From DASSJT01 sp963715025 (GTDB lineage: Bacteria > Actinomycetota > Actinomycetes > Actinomycetales > Dermatophilaceae): DNA of 64,000 bases. Every line of letters starts with the position of its first letter. Positions within the stretch are counted from its first letter, which is position 1. The position numbers and the translations under genes were made by a program. Of this stretch, positions 59,719-64,000 are shown in pieces. The notes beneath the pieces were generated by a model. It made no database searches and was not told the origin of the DNA. It was given only the letters and a program-made list of their open reading frames with translations. Location of the stretch: assembly GCA_963715025.1 (NCBI GenBank), contig CAVQQQ010000003.1, positions 310,001 to 374,000 on the forward strand, given 5' to 3'.

Positions 59719-62700
59719 ATGACGAGGGGCTGGGAGTTCTGGATCGACCGCGGTGGCACCTTCACCGACGTTGTCGCCCGACGCGAGGACGGGACGCTGG
59801 TCACGCACAAACTGCTCTCGGAGAACCCGAAGCGCTACGACGACGCCGCCATCGCCGGGATCCGTGAGGTGTTCGGGCTCCGCGACGGCGATCCGATTCC
59901 CGTCGAGGACATCGCCGCGGTGAAGATGGGCACGACGGTCGCCACCAACGCCCTGTTGGAACGCAAGGGTGAGCCGACAGTCCTGGTGACCACCCGCGGT
60001 TTCGCCGATGCGCAGCGCATCGCCTACCAGAACCGGCCCAAGATCTTCGCCCGGCACATCGAACTGCCCGACCTGCTGCACTCCTGGGTCATCGAGGCAG
60101 CCGAGCGCCTCGACGCCGCAGGGGAGGTCTTGACCCGGCTCGAGCCGGCGTCCCTGCGGAGCGAACTCGAGCTGGCCTTCGACCGCGGCTTCCGGAGCGT
60201 GGCCGTCGCCCTGATGCATGCCTACCGCAACCCCGACCACGAGCTCCAGATCGGCGCGCTCGCCCGCGACATCGGTTTCACCCAGATCTCCCTGTCCCAC
60301 GACGTCAGCCCACTGATGAAGCTGGTCTCGCGCGGAGACACCACGATCGTCGACGCCTACTTGTCGCCCATCCTGCGGCGCTACGTGGACCAGGTGAGCA
60401 GCGCCCTGCCCGGGGTGAAGTGCCAGTTCATGCGCTCCTCGGGAGGCCTCACGGAGGCGCACCATTTCCGCGGCAAGGACGCGATTCTTTCGGGACCCGC
60501 CGGTGGCATCGTCGGGATGGCTCGGACCGCGCAGGCTGCCGGCCTGACGCGCGTCATCGGGTTCGACATGGGCGGAACCTCCACCGATGTGTCCCATTAC
60601 GCCGGGGAGTTCGAGAGGGAGTACGACACCCAGATCGCAGGCGTGAGAGTCCGCGCCCCGGTGATGAGCATCAACACCGTCGCCGCAGGGGGCGGCTCGA
60701 TCCTGCAGTTCGATGGCCAGAGGTACCGCGTCGGACCATCGTCTGCGGGCGCCGATCCCGGGCCGGTCGCCTACCGCAGGGGCGGCCCCCTGACCGTCAC
60801 CGACGCCAACGTCATGCTGGGACGCATCCAGCCGGCCCACTTCCCGGCGGTCTTCGGCGACAACGGCGAGGAGCCGCTCGACGCGGCGCAGGTGGCGCGC
60901 GCCTTCTGCGACCTGGCCGAGACCATCGGCGACGGTCGCAGCCCTGAGGAGGTGGCCGCCGGCTTCCTGCGGATCGCGGTGAACAACATGGCAGACGCGA
61001 TCAAGAAGATCTCGGTGCAGCGCGGCCACGACGTCACCCGCTACACGCTGTCCACGTTCGGCGGCGCGGGTGGTCAGCACGCGTGCGCCGTCGCCGACGC
61101 ACTCGGCATGACCCAGATCCTCATCCACCCCTTCGCCGGTGTGCTGTCGGCATACGGCATGGGCCTGGCCGACGTCACAGCCACACGCGAGAAGGCTGTT
61201 GAGGCCCCGCTTTCGGTGCTGGGACGCGGCGGGCTCGACGCTGCGCTGGCCCCCCTCGTCGAAGAGGGCACCGTCGAGCTGTCGGAACAGGGCGTCCCCG
61301 TGGAACGGGTGGAGGCGGTGCGCCGCGCCCACCTCAAGTACGACGGCACCGACACCGCGGTCGAGGTTCGGTGCGGAGATGTCGAGGTCATGCTCGAGGA
61401 TTTCGAACGCCTCTACCGGCGCAGGTTCTCCTTCCTGATGCCGGAACGCCAGGTCATCGTGGAGGCCGTGTCGGTGGAGCTGACGGCGCATACCGAGTCC
61501 CACCCGGACGAGGTCACGAGCACGACCCGCAAAGGCGCGCTCGGTCCGGCAGCAAGGGTGCGGATGTACACCGATGCCTGGACAGAAGTGGACCTGTTCC
61601 GCCGAGAGAAGCTCTCCGTCGGTGACGTGGTGCAGGGACCCGCCATCATCGCCGAGGCCAACGCCACCACGGTGGTCGACCCGGGCTGGCAGGCCCGGGT
61701 CACCGACCACAACCACCTCGTCCTGACGCGGACAGCGGGCCGATCCAAAGAGCCCGGAGCCACCACCGAGGTTGACCCTGTCCTGCTCGAGCTCTTCAAC
61801 AACCTCTTCATGTCCATCGCGGAGCAGATGGGCGAGCGACTGCGGGCCACCGCCAACTCGGTCAACATCAAAGAGCGGCTCGACTTCTCCTGCGCACTCT
61901 TCGACCCCGACGGCCACCTGATTGCCAACGCTCCACACATTCCGGTGCATCTCGGTTCGATGGGCGAGTCCATCAAGGCGGTGATCGAAGCCAACGCCGG
62001 ACGGATGCTGCCGGGCGACTCCTACGTCCTCAACAACCCGTACCGAGGGGGAACCCACCTGCCCGACATCACGGTCGTGACCCCCGTCTTCGACAGCCGC
62101 GAGCACGTCCTCTTCTACGTCGCCTCCCGCGGGCACCATGCCGACGTCGGTGGCCTGACACCGGGCTCGATGCCCCCCTTCAGCCGCCGGGTCGAGGAGG
62201 AGGGCGTCCTCATTGACAACGCACTCCTCACTCGGGCGGGCCGGATGCGCGAGGCCGAGCTGCGCGGGCTTCTCATCGGCGGCCAGTACCCAGCCCGGAG
62301 CCCCGCCGACAACCTGGCCGACCTGCGAGCGCAGTTGGCAGCCAACGAAAAGGGGGTCTCCGAGCTTCACGCCCTGGTCGAGGACTTCGGTCTCGACGTG
62401 GTGACGGCCTATATGGGGCACGTAAGGGAGAACGCCGCGGAGGCGGTGCGACGAGTGATCGCGGCGTTGCACGGCGGGACCTACCGATACGCGCTCGATT
62501 CCGGGGCCGTCATCGACGTCGCGATCACGGTCGACTCCGAGCGGCGGTCGGCCCACATCGACTTCACCGGTACGTCGGACCAGCAACCGGACAACTCCAA
62601 CGCACCTTCGTCGGTCGCCATGGCCGCGATCCTGTATGTGTTCCGCACCCTCGTCGACGACGACATCCCGCTGAACGCCGGCTGCCTCGAGCCCATTGAC

Positions 62701-63300
62701 GTCACGATCCCGGAAGGCAGCATGCTCGCGCCCTGCTACCCCGCTGCGGTCGTTGCGGGCAACGTCGAGACGTCTCAGGCGGTGACCGGAGCGCTGTACG
62801 CCGCGCTCGGCGTACAGGCCGAGGGCTCCGGCACGATGAACAACCTTGCCTTCGGCAACGACCGCTACCAGTACTACGAGACCGTGGCCAGCGGCTCGGG
62901 CGCCGGGCCCGATTTCGACGGCACCGACGTGGTTCAGACGCACATGACCAATTCCCGGCTGACCGACCCCGAAGTCCTCGAGTGGCGCTTCCCGGTCCGG
63001 CTGGAGGGGTACGAGATCCGGCACGGCAGCGGCGGAGCCGGCCGGCACGCCGGGGGCCGCGGCGGTCGGCGTCGACTGCGTTTCCTGACGCCGATGACAG
63101 TCACCCTGCTCAGCAGCCATCGCCGGATCCCGCCGTACGGCATGGCCGGTGGCTCACCCGGTTCACTCGGCCGCCAGTGGATCGAGCGCGCCGACGGCAC
63201 CGTGCGGCCGGTCGGCGGGCGGGATTCGGTGGAGGTGGAGGCGGGCGACGTGTTCGTCATCGAAACTCCCGGCGGTGGCGGTTACGGCAAGCCGGCATGA
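59719..63300 (+). CDS. Fused HyuA-HyuB hydantoinase/5-oxoprolinase
   Basis: The ~1193-residue protein joins both subunits of the ATP-dependent hydantoinase/oxoprolinase family. The HyuA part (residues 1 to ~690) has IDRGGTFTDVVARRED and GFDMGGTSTDVSHY as ATPase motifs and GGGSILQFD. The HyuB part follows (FNNLFMSIAEQMGERLR, NNPYRGGTHLPDITVV, RGHHADVGGLTPGSMPP, GSGAGPDFDGTD, FPVRLEGYEIRHGSGGAG). It hydrolyses a cyclic amide with ATP; 5-oxoproline or a hydantoin is likely. The start is ATG 59719 because of the -10 box; ATG 59710 lies inside that box and hairpin. Confidence 0.92.
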   Translation: MTRGWEFWIDRGGTFTDVVARREDGTLVTHKLLSENPKRYDDAAIAGIREVFGLRDGDPIPVEDIAAVKMGTTVATNALLERKGEPTVLVTTRGFADAQRIAYQNRPKIFARHIELPDLLHSWVIEAAERLDAAGEVLTRLEPASLRSELELAFDRGFRSVAVALMHAYRNPDHELQIGALARDIGFTQISLSHDVSPLMKLVSRGDTTIVDAYLSPILRRYVDQVSSALPGVKCQFMRSSGGLTEAHHFRGKDAILSGPAGGIVGMARTAQAAGLTRVIGFDMGGTSTDVSHYAGEFEREYDTQIAGVRVRAPVMSINTVAAGGGSILQFDGQRYRVGPSSAGADPGPVAYRRGGPLTVTDANVMLGRIQPAHFPAVFGDNGEEPLDAAQVARAFCDLAETIGDGRSPEEVAAGFLRIAVNNMADAIKKISVQRGHDVTRYTLSTFGGAGGQHACAVADALGMTQILIHPFAGVLSAYGMGLADVTATREKAVEAPLSVLGRGGLDAALAPLVEEGTVELSEQGVPVERVEAVRRAHLKYDGTDTAVEVRCGDVEVMLEDFERLYRRRFSFLMPERQVIVEAVSVELTAHTESHPDEVTSTTRKGALGPAARVRMYTDAWTEVDLFRREKLSVGDVVQGPAIIAEANATTVVDPGWQARVTDHNHLVLTRTAGRSKEPGATTEVDPVLLELFNNLFMSIAEQMGERLRATANSVNIKERLDFSCALFDPDGHLIANAPHIPVHLGSMGESIKAVIEANAGRMLPGDSYVLNNPYRGGTHLPDITVVTPVFDSREHVLFYVASRGHHADVGGLTPGSMPPFSRRVEEEGVLIDNALLTRAGRMREAELRGLLIGGQYPARSPADNLADLRAQLAANEKGVSELHALVEDFGLDVVTAYMGHVRENAAEAVRRVIAALHGGTYRYALDSGAVIDVAITVDSERRSAHIDFTGTSDQQPDNSNAPSSVAMAAILYVFRTLVDDDIPLNAGCLEPIDVTIPEGSMLAPCYPAAVVAGNVETSQAVTGALYAALGVQAEGSGTMNNLAFGNDRYQYYETVASGSGAGPDFDGTDVVQTHMTNSRLTDPEVLEWRFPVRLEGYEIRHGSGGAGRHAGGRGGRRRLRFLTPMTVTLLSSHRRIPPYGMAGGSPGSLGRQWIERADGTVRPVGGRDSVEVEAGDVFVIETPGGGGYGKPA

Positions 63301-63382
63301 CGTCGCGCAGCCCAGACGCGCAAACTGAGCTAAGCGGGCGCACGGGCGCCGGGTGGTTCCGGCCCGGATCGAGCCCGGCCAA

Positions 63383-63940
63383 CTACCCGCCGTGCTCCTG
63401 AGCCCTCGGGCGCAGCGGCAGAGCCAGCTCGCGGCGCCAGCGCCCCCCGTCGAAGGACATCAGCAAGCCCTCGTGGAGCACGGTTCGAATGGGCAGGTGC
63501 TCGCGGACGCCACGCTCGGCGCGGTCCATCTGGGCAGGGTCCTCGGACTGCGCAATCGTGAGGTGAGGGACCAGATCGGCCAGAGCGATGGCGCCTCCGT
63601 ACGGCGGAGTGCTCGGCCAGCGATCGACCATCGCGGCCACCAACCCGAGCAGGCCATCCTCTGGGGAGGGGGCCAGGTAGAGCGCTCCTGGGAACCGCCC
63701 ACACGACTCGAATGCGATCTCGAGGGCAGGACGCGCGGCGAAGAGGGCCAGCAGTGCTGCGCGATCGGCCGGTGTGATCTCGGCCAGGGGCAGCCACGGG
63801 TAGATCACGGTGATGTGGGCCGGCACCCCGAGGGCCGCTGACGGGTCCCGGCGCCGGCGCCAGCGGGAGACGACGGGCTCCGCGTCGGGCACAGGCAGGA
63901 TGACCGCCGCCTGCCCGGCGGAGAACGGCATGCTGTCCAC
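63383..63940 (-). CDS. 2H phosphoesterase (2'-5' RNA ligase-like)
   Basis: The 185-residue protein has the two H-x-T motifs of the 2H superfamily, HITVIYPW near residue 43 and HLTIAQSE near 127, about 85 residues apart as usual. Such enzymes ligate or open 2',3'-cyclic phosphate ends of RNA or nucleotides. The GTG at 63940 is taken, with ATG 63931 as alternative. Convergent with the hydantoinase gene; no partner genes are visible. Confidence 0.85.
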   Translation of the reverse strand: MDSMPFSAGQAAVILPVPDAEPVVSRWRRRRDPSAALGVPAHITVIYPWLPLAEITPADRAALLALFAARPALEIAFESCGRFPGALYLAPSPEDGLLGLVAAMVDRWPSTPPYGGAIALADLVPHLTIAQSEDPAQMDRAERGVREHLPIRTVLHEGLLMSFDGGRWRRELALPLRPRAQEHGG

Positions 63941-64000
63941 GGTGACCGAACCGCTCAGGTCACGCGATGCCCAGCGCTGCGTATCCGGGCTTCACGACCT

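Noticed and set aside
59260..63120. Open frame of about 1286 codons on the minus strand
   Set aside because: It is antisense to the clear hydantoinase gene and arises from high-GC codon use; the translation has no recognisable motif.
63960..64000. Minus-strand frame ending VVKPGYAALGIA-stop at the window edge
   Set aside because: It could be the C-terminus of an upstream gene, but twelve codons are not enough to support a feature.

Overview
The window is high-GC DNA from an actinobacterium. GTG and TTG starts are frequent, genes overlap by ATGA or GTGA, and many mRNAs look leaderless. The gene content (three-subunit acyl-CoA carboxylase with an epsilon chain, Rv1264-type adenylate cyclase, LpdA-type quinone reductase, F420-type oxidoreductase, SARP regulator) fits Actinomycetota. 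The family is not proven by the sequence; an Intrasporangiaceae-like organism is a guess. Much of the gene order (purE-purK-gtrA ... birA-accD-accE ... maf ... accA ... lpdA ... punA-phosphohexomutase) matches, from memory, the Mycobacterium tuberculosis Rv3275c-Rv3308 neighbourhood, so I read the window as a conserved backbone with accessory blocks between the anchors.

Layout. 1-3091 (minus): four genes in the set used to make a UDP-2,3-diacetamido-hexuronic acid (dehydrogenase, N-acetyltransferase, aminotransferase, start of an oxidoreductase). 3287-5778: luciferase-like oxidoreductase and UDP-glucose dehydrogenase. 5822-8990: a decayed membrane protein gene, a CoA-binding protein, purE/purK and a GtrA protein. 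9093-12836 (minus): two-component system, enoyl-CoA hydratase and adenylate cyclase. 12864-15676: birA divergent from accD-accE, with overlapping -10 boxes. 15745-20187: MOSC protein, DUF885 protein and a Na+/H+ antiporter fused to a UBP-type zinc finger. 20322-22661: lipoprotein hydrolase, DUF2306 protein, a 38-residue SRPBCC stub and a divergent MarR regulator, with base use slightly unlike the neighbours.

22741-27457 is the most interesting block. Two small homologous peptides sit behind very strong ribosome binding sites, followed by an attenuator-like hairpin, a PqqD/M50 membrane metalloprotease, a MinD-like ATPase and an exported CxxC protein. A SARP (BTAD) activator is divergent, and 11-bp-phased repeats lie in the shared spacer. 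It reads as a peptide production, processing or export system that I cannot name.

27506-34009: maf, an acyl-CoA carboxyltransferase/acyl-CoA dehydrogenase pair under a LiuR-like MerR regulator, and a MoxR/VWA pair. 34013-37948: PfkB kinase, tryptophan 2,3-dioxygenase, an AbiEi/DUF559-like protein bracketed by hairpins, and an aldo/keto reductase. 38096-43201: biotin carboxylase alpha chain (one frameshift) and a secreted M14 carboxypeptidase (about fourteen frameshifts). 43357-50541: CrtI-like oxidoreductase, LpdA-like quinone reductase and a four-gene ABC importer. 50682-57406: nucleoside salvage run (purine nucleoside phosphorylase, phosphohexomutase/phosphopentomutase, deoC, two aldehyde dehydrogenases, uridine kinase). 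57579-63940: membrane proteins, a fused hydantoinase/5-oxoprolinase and a 2H phosphoesterase. No rRNA, tRNA, CRISPR array or insertion sequence was recognised.
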